DNA of 64,000 bases from Metabacillus niabensis (lineage in GTDB: Bacteria; Bacillota; Bacilli; Bacillales; Bacillaceae), in assembly GCF_020524345.1 (NCBI RefSeq), contig NZ_JAIVLH010000018.1, positions 1 to 64,000 of the forward strand. The letters run 5' to 3'. Positions 35,722 through 44,048 of the stretch are shown piece after piece. The translations under genes and the position numbers were made by a program. Position 1 is the first letter of the stretch. The number at the start of each line of letters is the position of its first letter. The notes beneath the pieces are model-generated. The model did no database searches. It saw only the letters and a program-made list of their open reading frames with translations, and had not been told where the DNA came from.

Positions 35722-37480
35722 AACTCCACCTCGTTTGATATGGAATGATAATGAGCACCTTTGTTCCAATGTTTAACTCGCTATCAATTTGTAATCCATA
35801 TTTTGACCCGAAGACAAATTTTATTCTAGAGTCTATGTTACTAAGACCAATCCCATTTCCTCTTGTCTTAAATTCTCCCCTTCGCACTTGTTCAAGTTGT
35901 GCCGTGTCCATACCCTGTCCATTATCCTCAACAGCAAGATATAGATCTTTCCCTTCTTTATATGCCGAAACTTTAATTTTGCATGGCTCCATCATCATTT
36001 CAAGTGCATAATTAATTGCATTTTCTACTAGCGGTTGGATAATCAGTTTTGGTATAAGACAGCCTTTAACATTTTCATCGATGTTAAGTGAAAAATCCAG
36101 ACGCTCTTCAAATCTGAATTTTTGAATGGTAATATAATGCTGAACCATTTCTATTTCTTCTTGAACGGTTATCACATCATCCTTTAAGCTAATTGCATTT
36201 CTTAGCAGAAAGCCCAGTGATTCAACCATTTTTGATATTTGGGTTTGTTTATTGATCTTGGCTAACCAATTAATTGATTCGAGTGTATTATAGAGAAAAT
36301 GTGGATTTATTTGGGATTGCAATGCTTTAAATTCCGTATCCTTTATAAGGAGTTGTTTTTCATAGTTCTCATTAATTAAGTCATTGATTCTTTCAATCAT
36401 GACGAAGAAATTTCTGTGAAGAATACCTATTTCATCTTTTTCTTCGGTAAGCCTAAATGTATCAACAGCTTTGAAATCACCGTTTTGAACGACTTTCATA
36501 GCTGAAACCAAGTTTTCAATTGGGTCTGTAATCCGTTTCGAAAAACGAATGAAAAAGTAGATGGAAGATAGTAAAATAACGAAAAATAAAAAAATGACCA
36601 AAAACTTAATTGTCGTAACTTTTGCAAACATTGTTTCGAAAGGCAGCACATTCCAATACGTCCAATTTGCATACGTAGAATTTGAGTATGTGACAAAGTA
36701 ATTTCTTCCCGCTAGTTTTTGAATTTGATACCCCTGTCTATCACTTACAGATAAATTTAATTTATCAATCTGTATGGAAGTTTCTTCAGCAAAAAAGATG
36801 TCTTTTCCATTTGAAATCGCTATACGTCCTTCTTGTCCTCCCCACTCCCTTGGAAGCTCCTTAACGATGTCATTTAAGGACACCTCAATAATCAATGTTC
36901 CCAGATTATCAAGACTTAGGTTTTGATAAGATCTTAACTGTCTTGCTGAAAAGATAGTATTTTGCGAATCTTTTAGAGAAACCCACACATTTCTTCCGTC
37001 CCCTTCTCTTGCTCTTTGTTCAAGATGATCAGCATTTTCGTAAAGAATAGATGCCGTGATTTTACCAGCCTGATATTCGTTTCCATTAGTGTCAAACAGA
37101 TGAATGGATTGAATATACTCCTCAGATCCTATATAGCTTGTTAGGGTATCCCTAATTTCCTTTTCAATTTGATATTGATCGTAATTAGTAAGCTCTTTCG
37201 TTGCTTCAATTAATGCCTGTTGAATTTTATTATCAGCCAGTACTCTATAGGAAACTTCTTCAATGTTTTTTAGTTCATCTTCAATCCTGTTTGAAGACAT
37301 GATAAGAACTTGTGAGGACTTACGATAAATTTGTTCATCATAGCTATTAAAAGCATATTGAAAGCCTAAGATAATAAACGATAAACAAACAACCATTATG
37401 GTCGAAATAATGATTATTAGCTTATACTTAATTTTTAAGTTCTTGTATCTGTTTAAAATACAAAGCTTTAAGTTTTTCAT
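35714..37480 (-). CDS. yesM: Sensor histidine kinase (YesM type)
   Basis: A 588-residue membrane sensor. Transmembrane helix near residues 20-45, extracellular sensor region of about 240 residues, second helix near 285-310 (FLVIFLFFVILLSSIYFFI), a HAMP segment, then the His_kinase domain with INPHFLYNTLESINW (phospho-accepting histidine) and an ATPase with DNGQGMD and GNGIGLSN. It probably senses extracellular oligosaccharide, perhaps through a binding protein, and phosphorylates YesN. A full-consensus cre lies about 40 bp upstream. Confidence 0.95.
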   Translation of the reverse strand: MKNLKLCILNRYKNLKIKYKLIIIISTIMVVCLSFIILGFQYAFNSYDEQIYRKSSQVLIMSSNRIEDELKNIEEVSYRVLADNKIQQALIEATKELTNYDQYQIEKEIRDTLTSYIGSEEYIQSIHLFDTNGNEYQAGKITASILYENADHLEQRAREGDGRNVWVSLKDSQNTIFSARQLRSYQNLSLDNLGTLIIEVSLNDIVKELPREWGGQEGRIAISNGKDIFFAEETSIQIDKLNLSVSDRQGYQIQKLAGRNYFVTYSNSTYANWTYWNVLPFETMFAKVTTIKFLVIFLFFVILLSSIYFFIRFSKRITDPIENLVSAMKVVQNGDFKAVDTFRLTEEKDEIGILHRNFFVMIERINDLINENYEKQLLIKDTEFKALQSQINPHFLYNTLESINWLAKINKQTQISKMVESLGFLLRNAISLKDDVITVQEEIEMVQHYITIQKFRFEERLDFSLNIDENVKGCLIPKLIIQPLVENAINYALEMMMEPCKIKVSAYKEGKDLYLAVEDNGQGMDTAQLEQVRRGEFKTRGNGIGLSNIDSRIKFVFGSKYGLQIDSELNIGTKVLIIIPYQTRWSYV

Positions 37481-37520
37481 TATCTAAAGACTCCAATGTG
37501 ATTATTTTTCAAAGTTTATA

Positions 37521-37535
37521 AGTAACCGCTTTCAA
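37521..37535 (-). promoter_or_regulatory. Consensus cre box before yesM
   Basis: The minus strand reads TTGAAAGCGGTTACT, matching WTGNAANCGNWNNCW fully. It lies 41-55 bp before the yesM start. Confidence 0.7.
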
Positions 37536-37549
37536 CTACTATTAGTAAG

Positions 37550-37580
37550 AAGGAACCTTTCTGCAGTAGCACGGTTCCCT
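37550..37580 (-). terminator. Probable terminator behind the ASRT-family gene
   Basis: GGAACC and GGTTCC flank a 15-nt loop and are followed on the minus strand by TTCTTACT. Weak T tract. Confidence 0.45.
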
Positions 37581-37586
37581 ATCATT

Positions 37587-37961
37587 TTATGCTCTTAGCG
37601 GGTATCCCATTGTTGACATTAAGGCAAGACCAGGCTGTGTCGAATCTAAGCGACTATATTGAACAATAATAGGAAGATCACTCTCTACTTCAATAGAATA
37701 TGGAACACCTGCCGGGATTTTCTCACCATTTAATTCTAAACTTGAAGTTCGAAGATGATTACTTCTTTTTCCTTGAACAACAATTGGAATCCTTTCCAAT
37801 GGATCACGATCTTCAAAATAGATCGTAATAAAGACTTGAGCGTCCTTATTATGACAGTTTAGAATACAGATGGATTCGTGACTAAGTAATTCCCCTGTAC
37901 TAAGTGGTGGAATATACCCATCAGGTATAATCCAATGTGTTTCTCCTTTACCTGTATACAT
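37587..37961 (-). CDS. Sensory rhodopsin transducer (ASRT) family protein
   Basis: A 124-residue soluble beta protein. The segments DGYIPPLSTGELLSHESICI, ITIYFEDRDPLERIPIVV and LPIIVQYSRLDSTQPGLALM match the family named after the Anabaena sensory rhodopsin transducer. In bacteria without rhodopsin such proteins occur in sugar-utilisation loci, and carbohydrate binding has been suggested for the family. Its promoter carries the same CAG-N18-CAGTGA element as the transporter and lyase genes, so it belongs to this regulon. Actual function unknown. Confidence 0.8.
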   Translation of the reverse strand: MYTGKGETHWIIPDGYIPPLSTGELLSHESICILNCHNKDAQVFITIYFEDRDPLERIPIVVQGKRSNHLRTSSLELNGEKIPAGVPYSIEVESDLPIIVQYSRLDSTQPGLALMSTMGYPLRA

Positions 37962-38031
37962 GTAAATGCCTCCTTATTAATGAATCATTTATCCCATGAT
38001 ATTTATCTATTATAATATCATTAACCTATAT

Positions 38032-38046
38032 TGAATACCCTTACAT
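38032..38046. promoter_or_regulatory. cre-like box before the ASRT-family gene
   Basis: The minus strand reads ATGTAAGGGTATTCA, one base from cre, downstream of the proposed -10. Confidence 0.4.
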
Positions 38047-38089
38047 TTTTTTCGAATTAGAGATAGAGTACACCAGTTATTTTCTCTTC

Positions 38090-38154
38090 ATTATATAAAA
38101 TACAATCTGATATACATATATAATTATCAGACAATATGGTTTAGAAAACAGTGA
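38090..38154 (-). promoter_or_regulatory. Putative YesN-activated promoter of the ASRT-family gene
   Basis: CAGA at 38128 and CAGTGA at 38149, 21 bp apart, with TATAAT (38090-38095) 32 nt beyond toward the gene. Confidence 0.65.
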
Positions 38155-38165
38155 ACTTTAACAGA

Positions 38166-39104
38166 TTAATAAAGAACAAATTCAAAAGCCTCATTGCGGT
38201 CACACTTTAACGTACCATTTTCCACCTGTAACTTAGCAACTTGGATAGATGAACGTTTTGCTTCATACTGATCAGCCCGAACATCCTCTTTTCTTCCCGG
38301 ATGGGTGAAATAGAATACAAATGCCTGCTCTCCTTGAACGTGTACATCTGCATGATAGCCAAATGAACAATCATCGGGTCTTTCACCAGGTTGATCTAAG
38401 ATCATTGTATTGTACTTCCACTCCTCACAATCATTTGACTTATAAATCGCTTGACCAGACCACTTATCAACAATCATCCAATAATACCCTTGAAAATAAA
38501 ATACATTCGGTCCTTCATGTGGGTATTCTGCAATAACAGGTCCAACAACCTCCCACTGATACAAGTCTTCACTGTCTGCTGCATAGGTATACGAATTATC
38601 CGCCTCATCTTTATACCATATTCTGAAACGACCATTCGGCAAAACATGTACACATGCATCAATGACAAAATCAGAGCTTAATTCTAATATAGACTCCCAT
38701 TTCCAATCCCATAAATTTTGACTGGTATAGTGAATAATTTGTCGTTTATGCCCCGCCCACTGATTCGGTACTCCCTGAATATAGCTAACATACATATGAT
38801 ACATTCCATTATGATAGATAATTTCAGGTGCCCAAAACGTATTTCTGCCTCTTTCAAAATCAAGTCCTTCTAGAACCCCTCTGTAATTCCATGATTTTCC
38901 TCGATCTGATGAGGTTGCAATACCTAAATCAGTTCCGTGAACCCATGATACACCCTCACACTGAACAATTGCCCTTCTATTTGTATAGATCATCCACCAC
39001 TCTTTTTGTTCATGATTCTATATAATGGTCGGATCAGCAGCTCCATCGAAGATTGGATCACGAAACAATGGTGCTTTTGGTGATGCAAACTTTTTCAAAC
39101 CCAT
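38166..39104 (-). pseudogene. GH43-like glycosidase gene interrupted by an amber codon
   Basis: Read through, the frame gives a 312-residue, five-bladed-propeller-type glycosidase (FRDPIFDGAADPTII, then ISSSDRG-like GIATSSDRGKSWNYRGVL, FWAPEIIYHNGMYHMYVSYI and WKWESILELSSDFVIDACVH). The ATG at 39104 has an ideal GGGAGGGAG ribosome binding site. Codon 29 is TAG (39018-39020), just after PTII, where homologous proteins usually have an aromatic residue. The rest of the frame is intact and shows no decay, so the loss is recent, or it is a sequencing error or read-through. An internal ATG at 38993 would lack the first blade's catalytic aspartate. No signal peptide; it would trim imported oligomers. 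Confidence 0.75.
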
Positions 39105-39151
39105 TCACTCCCTCCCTATGGTTTACTAATAAATAGATACGTTCTAATGTA

Positions 39152-39192
39152 CAAAAAAGAGTGCACTATCCAGTTGAGGATAACGCACTATT
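39152..39192 (-). terminator. Terminator behind kduI
   Basis: AGTGCGTTATCC pairs with GGATAGTGCACT (two G-U) on the minus strand and is followed by CTTTTTTGT. Confidence 0.75.
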
Positions 39193-39203
39193 CTTATCGA
39201 AAA

Positions 39204-40034
39204 TTATTTTAATTCTTCCATCGATACAGCATCCATATCTGTAAACGTATAGTTCTCACCAGCCATTGCCCAGATAAACGTGTAGTTGCTAGTTCCTACA
39301 CCTGAGTGAATTGACCATGGCGGTGATAAAACAGCCTGTTCATTCTTTACAACTAAATGTCTTGTTTCTTTAGGCTCACCCATGAAATGGAATACTCTTG
39401 AGTTCTCATCCATATCGAAATACAAATATACTTCCATTCGGCGGTCATGAAGATGTGCTGGCATTGTGTTCCACATATTGTTCGGCTCTAATAAAGTCAT
39501 CCCCATCATTAACTGACAGCTTTGTATACCATCTGCATGAATATACTTATAAATCGTACGCTTATTTGATTCACTATCAGATCCCAAATGGTTTGGTTCC
39601 GCATCTTCAATTGGAGCTTTTTTCGTTGGATACTGTTTATGTGCAGGAGTTGACACAATATAAAACTTCGCTGGATCTGAAGAGTTTGTGCTTTCAAATA
39701 AAACCTCTTTGTTTCCTAGACCAACATATAAACAGTCTCTTTTATTTAACGTATACGCTTGCCCATCAACTAGCACAGTACCTTCAGCACCGATGTTAAT
39801 AATCCCTACTTCACGTCTTTCCAAGAAATATTCTGTTTTGAGAGTTTCTTGATCTTCTAGTTTAAGAGCTTGTGTTGTAGGAATTGCTCCTCCTGTTACA
39901 ACTCGATCATAATGAGAGTACGTCATATTGATTTCACCTTGAACAAAAAGTGAATCCATTAGAAAATCACTTCTCAATCTTTCTGTCGTATATCCTTTAA
40001 AATCTGTTGGATTTGTAGCATGTCTAATTTCCAT
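39204..40034 (-). CDS. kduI: 5-dehydro-4-deoxy-D-glucuronate isomerase
   Basis: A 276-residue double-cupin zinc enzyme converting 5-keto-4-deoxyuronate (from unsaturated galacturonate) to 2,5-diketo-3-deoxygluconate. The metal site is visible in MWNTMPAHLHDRRMEVYLYF (H-x-H and E); GEINMTYSHYDRVVTGGAIP and SPPWSIHSGVG are family signatures. Start ATG with GGGGAAAG upstream. Lies 47 bp behind kduD. Confidence 0.96.
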   Translation of the reverse strand: MEIRHATNPTDFKGYTTERLRSDFLMDSLFVQGEINMTYSHYDRVVTGGAIPTTQALKLEDQETLKTEYFLERREVGIINIGAEGTVLVDGQAYTLNKRDCLYVGLGNKEVLFESTNSSDPAKFYIVSTPAHKQYPTKKAPIEDAEPNHLGSDSESNKRTIYKYIHADGIQSCQLMMGMTLLEPNNMWNTMPAHLHDRRMEVYLYFDMDENSRVFHFMGEPKETRHLVVKNEQAVLSPPWSIHSGVGTSNYTFIWAMAGENYTFTDMDAVSMEELK

Positions 40035-40081
40035 TTTTCTTTCCCCTTTCGGTTATTGATTTTCTTTTAAAACATTTGGCC

Positions 40082-40837
40082 TTATGAGCTCATCCATCCA
40101 CCATCAACACATAAAATATGACCATTTACATAGCTTGAGGCATCAGAAGCTAAATAGATAACAGCTCCTTTTAGATCTTCAGGAGTTCCCCAACGGCCTT
40201 GTGGAATTCTGGAAGTAATGTACTCATTCCGCTCTTTATTTGCTCTAAGTTGAGATGTGTTATCTGTCTCCATATAACCAGGAGCGATAGCGTTTACATT
40301 AACACCTCTGCTCGACCATTCATTTGCAAGTGATTTTGTTAATCCTGCAACAGCATGTTTGCTGGCCGTATAAGCAGGCACTCTTAATCCACCTTGGAAT
40401 GAAAGCATTGACGCCACATTAATGATTCTGCCTGAGCCATGTTCAAGCATATGCCCTCCAACCTCTCTGCATAGTTGAAACACAGAATGCTGGTTGACTT
40501 TAATCACTTCATACCAATCATCATCAGAAAAGTTCTCTGCATTTTCTCTTCTAATAATTCCGGCGTTATTAACTAAAATATCAATTCTATCTGCTATAGC
40601 TAACGCCTCAGATACTAGCTTCCCGGCAGCTAGATCTTCAGACAAGTCAATTTTCAAATCATGAAAGGTACCGCCAATAGATTCAATTTTGTTCCGTGTT
40701 TCCGACATATCACTCATTCCGGCACCTATAACAGTTGCACCTGCCTCTGCAAGACCAACTGCCATGCCTTGCCCTAATCCACGGCTTGCTCCTGTTAATA
40801 AAGCAACTTTTCCTTTTAGAGAAAAAAGTGATTCCAT
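40082..40837 (-). CDS. kduD: 2-dehydro-3-deoxy-D-gluconate 5-dehydrogenase
   Basis: A 251-residue short-chain dehydrogenase. It reduces 2,5-diketo-3-deoxygluconate to 2-keto-3-deoxygluconate. TGASRGLGQGMA is the cofactor loop, NNAGI follows, and the catalytic Ser/Tyr/Lys are in VASMLSF and YTASKHA. The C-terminus GHILCVDGGWMSS is typical. GGAGGG precedes the ATG. First gene of kduD-kduI, and the convergence point of the lyase/GH105 branch with the Uxa branch. Confidence 0.95.
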   Translation of the reverse strand: MESLFSLKGKVALLTGASRGLGQGMAVGLAEAGATVIGAGMSDMSETRNKIESIGGTFHDLKIDLSEDLAAGKLVSEALAIADRIDILVNNAGIIRRENAENFSDDDWYEVIKVNQHSVFQLCREVGGHMLEHGSGRIINVASMLSFQGGLRVPAYTASKHAVAGLTKSLANEWSSRGVNVNAIAPGYMETDNTSQLRANKERNEYITSRIPQGRWGTPEDLKGAVIYLASDASSYVNGHILCVDGGWMSS

Positions 40838-40911
40838 TTATATCCCTCCTCTGTTTATTATCGTACTTAAATGTTCGATATTGTTCAGTATAGTTTGATT
40901 ATAGCACAAAT

Positions 40912-40953
40912 AAAAAAGATGACAACGATTAATTCTTCGTTTGTCATCTTTTT
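40912..40953 (-). terminator. Terminator of the purine permease gene
   Basis: AAAGATGACAAACGA pairs with TCGTTGTCATCTTT on the minus strand and is followed by TTTATTTG. Confidence 0.8.
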
Positions 40954-41019
40954 GAGTTAATAATTTTGGCTCTTTTGCATAACTAGACCGTTTGTTAATG
41001 TTCGTTTGACTATATACAG

Positions 41020-42315
41020 TTATAAAACAAACGCAAAATAGGCGATGAAAATTAGCGCTAATACATAGACAATCGGGTTAATTTCTTTATGCTTTTTTAA
41101 TGCAAGCATCGTAATTGGATACATAATAAATCCAAGACCGATTCCTGTTGCTACGCTGTATGTTAGAGGCATCATAATGATTGTCACAAATGCTGGTATT
41201 GCAATCTCTAGCCTTTCCCATCTTATGTGACGAACCTCACTTGCCATTAAAGCTCCAACAATAATTAAAGCTGGTGCCGTTACCTCTGAAGTAACAACCG
41301 AAAGCAGTGGTGAGAAAAATAAAGCAATTGCAAAGAACCCTGAAATAACAATTGATGAAAACCCTGTTCTTCCTCCAGCAGCAATACCTGCTGATGATTC
41401 AATAAAAGAAGCTGTAGTAGATGTTCCTAATACAGAACCTGCAACAGAAGCTGAAGCATCGGCCAAAAGTGCACGACCGGCATTTGGTATTTTATTTTCT
41501 TTTACTATGCCTGCTTGATTTGCAACGGCAATCAATGTACCCGCGGTATCAAAAAATGCAACGAAAAGAAAGGTAAACACCACAGCTAATAGTTCCATTG
41601 AAAAAATTTGATCTAATTGTAATAACGCAACTCCAAATGTAGGTTCTAAGCTTGGAATAGCCCCAACGATCGCGCTTGGTTTTTCAATAATTCCGAACAA
41701 CATCCCAATAATTGACGTAATGACCATTCCATAAAAAATACCGCCACGGATGTTTTTTACCATGAAAATAACGGTCACAATAAAACCAAATATGGCCAAT
41801 AATGTTGGACCAGATTGAATATTACCGAGTGACACAAATGTTGCTTCATTTGCTTGAATAATGCCTGAATTTTTCATGCCAATAAATGCAATATAGAAGC
41901 CGATCCCACTGCCGATCGCATATTTTAAATCTTGTGGAATAACTTCAATAATTTTTTCGCGAATTTTAAAAATACTAAGTAGGACGAATAATACACCGGA
42001 AATAAATACTCCTGTTAATGCTGTTTGCCAGGGGATTCCCATCCCAATTACAACTGAATAGGTGAAAAATGAATTAAGACCCATGCTTGGTGCAATCCCG
42101 ATTGGATAATTTGCTAATAGGCCAATTAATAAGGTCCCGATTATAGCTGAGACAGCAGTCGCCGTAAATACAGCCCCTTTGTCTATACCTGCTTCTGATA
42201 ACACAATAGGATTCACAACTAAAATATATGCCATCGATAAGAAAGTTGTCATACCAGCCAATATCTCTTGTCGATACGTTGTTCCTCTATCTGAGAAATG
42301 AAAGAACTGTTTCAT
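41020..42315 (-). CDS. pbuG: Guanine/hypoxanthine permease (AzgA/PbuG type, NCS2)
   Basis: A 431-residue membrane protein with 12-14 transmembrane segments. The opening RQEILAGMTTFLSMAYILVV and GIAPSMGLNSFFTYSVVIGM, plus DTAGTLIAVANQAG and SASVAGSVLGTSTTASFIES, are typical of the AzgA branch of purine permeases. GGAGGT precedes the ATG. A guanine riboswitch with a terminator lies in its leader, so it is shut off when guanine or hypoxanthine is plentiful. Unrelated to the neighbouring sugar genes. Confidence 0.93.
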   Translation of the reverse strand: MKQFFHFSDRGTTYRQEILAGMTTFLSMAYILVVNPIVLSEAGIDKGAVFTATAVSAIIGTLLIGLLANYPIGIAPSMGLNSFFTYSVVIGMGIPWQTALTGVFISGVLFVLLSIFKIREKIIEVIPQDLKYAIGSGIGFYIAFIGMKNSGIIQANEATFVSLGNIQSGPTLLAIFGFIVTVIFMVKNIRGGIFYGMVITSIIGMLFGIIEKPSAIVGAIPSLEPTFGVALLQLDQIFSMELLAVVFTFLFVAFFDTAGTLIAVANQAGIVKENKIPNAGRALLADASASVAGSVLGTSTTASFIESSAGIAAGGRTGFSSIVISGFFAIALFFSPLLSVVTSEVTAPALIIVGALMASEVRHIRWERLEIAIPAFVTIIMMPLTYSVATGIGLGFIMYPITMLALKKHKEINPIVYVLALIFIAYFAFVL

Positions 42316-42342
42316 CTTTACCTCCTGGATTTAACAAAATTA

Positions 42343-42402
42343 GAAAAACTCAGCATACCGCCGTTTCATAATGGCGAAAGCCTTAGTTTTCTTATACTAT
42401 CA
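42343..42402. repeat. Palindromic intergenic repeat, copy 1
   Basis: A long imperfect hairpin (42343-42391) beginning GAAAAACT and ending AGTTTTC, with GGCGAAAGCC inside, then CTTATACTATCA. Copy 2 at 42673-42734 shares about 31 bases of its right half. It sits in the pbuG leader between the riboswitch terminator and the start codon. Confidence 0.7.
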
Positions 42403-42420
42403 ATAAAATGATCGTATAAA

Positions 42421-42453
42421 AAAAGCTTTAGAGTCTTCTACCCTAAAGCTTTT
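42421..42453 (-). terminator. Riboswitch-controlled terminator of pbuG
   Basis: AAAGCTTTAGGGT pairs with ACTCTAAAGCTTT (G-U allowed) on the minus strand and is followed by TTTT. It lies between the aptamer and pbuG. Confidence 0.85.
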
Positions 42454-42502
42454 ACATACAAAGATTACACACAAAGGCCATACCGCCTGTGATTTATGTA
42501 AT

Positions 42503-42571
42503 CCTTGTAGTCATGCTATTTATGGTAGCTAGGTAGAAACGTTTAGGCCATATTCCTAAACTTATACAAGG
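42503..42571 (-). promoter_or_regulatory. Guanine riboswitch aptamer (purine riboswitch)
   Basis: 69 nt on the minus strand. P1 is CCTTGTA with TACAAGG. The core has AGGAATATGGCCT, the conserved GTTTCTACC and CATGACTACAAGG. The specificity base in GAC-TA is C, which pairs with guanine; adenine aptamers have U there. A further hairpin (GATTAC/GTAATC with CACAAAGGC/GCCTGTG) follows, then the terminator at 42421-42453. Confidence 0.93.
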
Positions 42572-42672
42572 AAAATATATTATATTAATATAAAAAAGTA
42601 TTTTAAAGAAGATTAGTTCTTTCGTCAATGTTAATAATTCTCAATTTTGATTTTTATATAAAAATAACATTG

Positions 42673-42734
42673 GAAAAACTTGGTTTATCGCCAAGTCCTA
42701 ATGGCGAAAGCCTTAGTTTTTCTTATACTATCAT
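42673..42734. repeat. Palindromic intergenic repeat, copy 2
   Basis: The imperfect palindrome 42673-42722 (arms beginning GAAAAACT, tip AGTCCTAA) followed by CTTATACTATCA. It repeats copy 1 (42343-42402) in the same orientation; the right arms are nearly identical and the left arms differ but keep pairing. Confidence 0.7.
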
Positions 42735-42768
42735 CCATAAAATTTATATACTTTCTGATAGTAAAATA

Positions 42769-42813
42769 AAAAAGCTTCAGTCCCTCCTTTCTGATAGGAC
42801 TGAAGCTTTTTTG
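42769..42813. terminator. Terminator behind the SigH-like gene
   Basis: AAAAAAGCTTCAGTCC and its complement flank a loop of about 13 nt; T runs on both strands. Confidence 0.9.
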
Positions 42814-42834
42814 GTATGAATTGTTTAGTATCTA

Positions 42835-43482
42835 TTAAACAACTTTTCTAAAATCAATATGTCGATCAAGTTTTCTTTTGATTCGTTGTAAAGCATTATC
42901 AATCGATTTTACATGTGTGTTTAGCTCTTCAGAAATTTCTGCATATGAATGGCCTTCCATATAGAGCAAGAGGACACTTCTTTCCAAATCACTCAATAAC
43001 TCATTAATCTTTGTTTGAATCTCATTTAACTTTTCTTTATTCATAAGAAATACTTCCGGATTTGTGACATTCTCTCCGGAAAGGACATCCATAAGAGTAT
43101 AAGAAGATTCTTCATTCATAAGTGGCTTGTCCAAAGAAATAGATGAATTTAACGGGCTATGTTTCTGACGAGAAGCTGTTTTAATAGCTGTAATGATCTG
43201 TCTTGTGATACATAATTCAGCAAAAGCATAGAAAGAAGCCATTTTTTCTTGTCTAAAATCACGGATTGCTTTATATAAACCGATCATTCCTTCTTGAAAA
43301 AGATCTTCCTTATCAGCACCTATTAAAAAATATGATTTCACTTTTGAACGTACCAAATGTTGATATTTGCTTATTAAAAATGAAAGCGACTCACTATCTC
43401 CTCCATGAGACATTTCGATTAAGATGGTGTCTTCTAATGAAGAATAACTCTCAACAGGCTCTACTACGGTGTTCTCACTCAC
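42835..43482 (-). CDS. SigH-like RNA polymerase sigma factor
   Basis: A 215-residue sigma-70 family protein very close to SigH (Spo0H). Region 2 contains KSYFLIGADKEDLFQEGMIG and FAELCITRQIITAIKTASRQ, nearly as in SigH; region 4 has GHSYAEISEELNTHVKSIDN. The GTG start is 6 nt behind GGAGGG. True sigH lies beside translation and ribosomal genes in Bacillus; none are here, so this is probably an extra paralog. It stands alone with its own terminator, 330 bp behind the ger operon. It may drive a subset of transition-state or sporulation genes. Confidence 0.9.
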   Translation of the reverse strand: MSENTVVEPVESYSSLEDTILIEMSHGGDSESLSFLISKYQHLVRSKVKSYFLIGADKEDLFQEGMIGLYKAIRDFRQEKMASFYAFAELCITRQIITAIKTASRQKHSPLNSSISLDKPLMNEESSYTLMDVLSGENVTNPEVFLMNKEKLNEIQTKINELLSDLERSVLLLYMEGHSYAEISEELNTHVKSIDNALQRIKRKLDRHIDFRKVV

Positions 43483-43771
43483 TCATATCCCTCCTTAATA
43501 CTTCACGAGTTTTTGATGATCAATTGACTAGTAGATTTCACTACATCTTTTTTCATTTTGTAGTGTCCTACATTTTTTCATGAATTCTTCTCCTTAATTC
43601 CTTTTCAGTAAGTATAAGTTTACAGGCTAAAAACTAAAAACGTTGTCGAAATATATAAGGAATTACAAATTATTTTATTTTTCGATGAGAAGTTATAATG
43701 ATACCTGTATACACTCTTTTTTTCATTAAATGAAAAGCCAAAAATTTATATACCTAATAGTACAAAAATAA
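43483..43771. other. Promoter region of the SigH-like gene
   Basis: About 290 AT-rich bases between the end of the ger operon and the sigma gene. No reading frame with a ribosome binding site was found. It should contain the sigma gene's promoter, which I cannot place with confidence. Confidence 0.4.
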
Positions 43772-43807
43772 AAAGTTCTTTATTTCTTCTATGAAATAAA
43801 GAACTTT
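43772..43807 (-). terminator. Terminator of the ger operon
   Basis: Perfect 15-bp stem (AAAGTTCTTTATTTC and complement, 6-nt loop), followed on the minus strand by TTATTTTTGT. Confidence 0.9.
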
Positions 43808-43815
43808 CCTAATGA

Positions 43816-44016
43816 TTATTTAAACCATGTATGATAGACCCAATTACCTGCAAAGAGTAATAAACCAAGAACTATATTCCCTCGTCCAATAAGTTTCGTT
43901 ACTTTTTCTTCTTTTTTCATTTTTTTGTTTTTATAAAATGGGTAGTCATATCGCATAATTAAGTAGCCTGTAATAATAAAAATTGCAATAAGGTAATTCA
44001 TGTATCCGATGTACAA
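43816..44016 (-). CDS. Small two-helix membrane protein, probable germinant receptor D subunit
   Basis: A 66-residue protein with two transmembrane helices (YLIAIFIITGYLIM and GNIVLGLLLFAGNWVYH) joined by a lysine-rich loop. It follows the C-subunit gene by 32 bp. Small two-helix D subunits are known behind several Bacillus ger operons and modulate receptor activity. I choose the TTG at 44016, 5 nt behind GAGAGG; an ATG six codons earlier overlaps the ribosome binding site. Also resembles the CLC_0170 family. Confidence 0.75.
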   Translation of the reverse strand: MYIGYMNYLIAIFIITGYLIMRYDYPFYKNKKMKKEEKVTKLIGRGNIVLGLLLFAGNWVYHTWFK

Positions 44017-44048
44017 TTTTACCTCTCTCCTCATCTTAGTAGAAGATA

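Noticed and set aside
40870-41004. Two AATGTTCG motifs (40870-40877, 40997-41004) resembling half PurR boxes near pbuG
   Set aside because: They lie behind pbuG, not before it; one is in its 3' end and the other before kduD, so purine control is not supported. An operator for kduD is possible but two short matches are too few.
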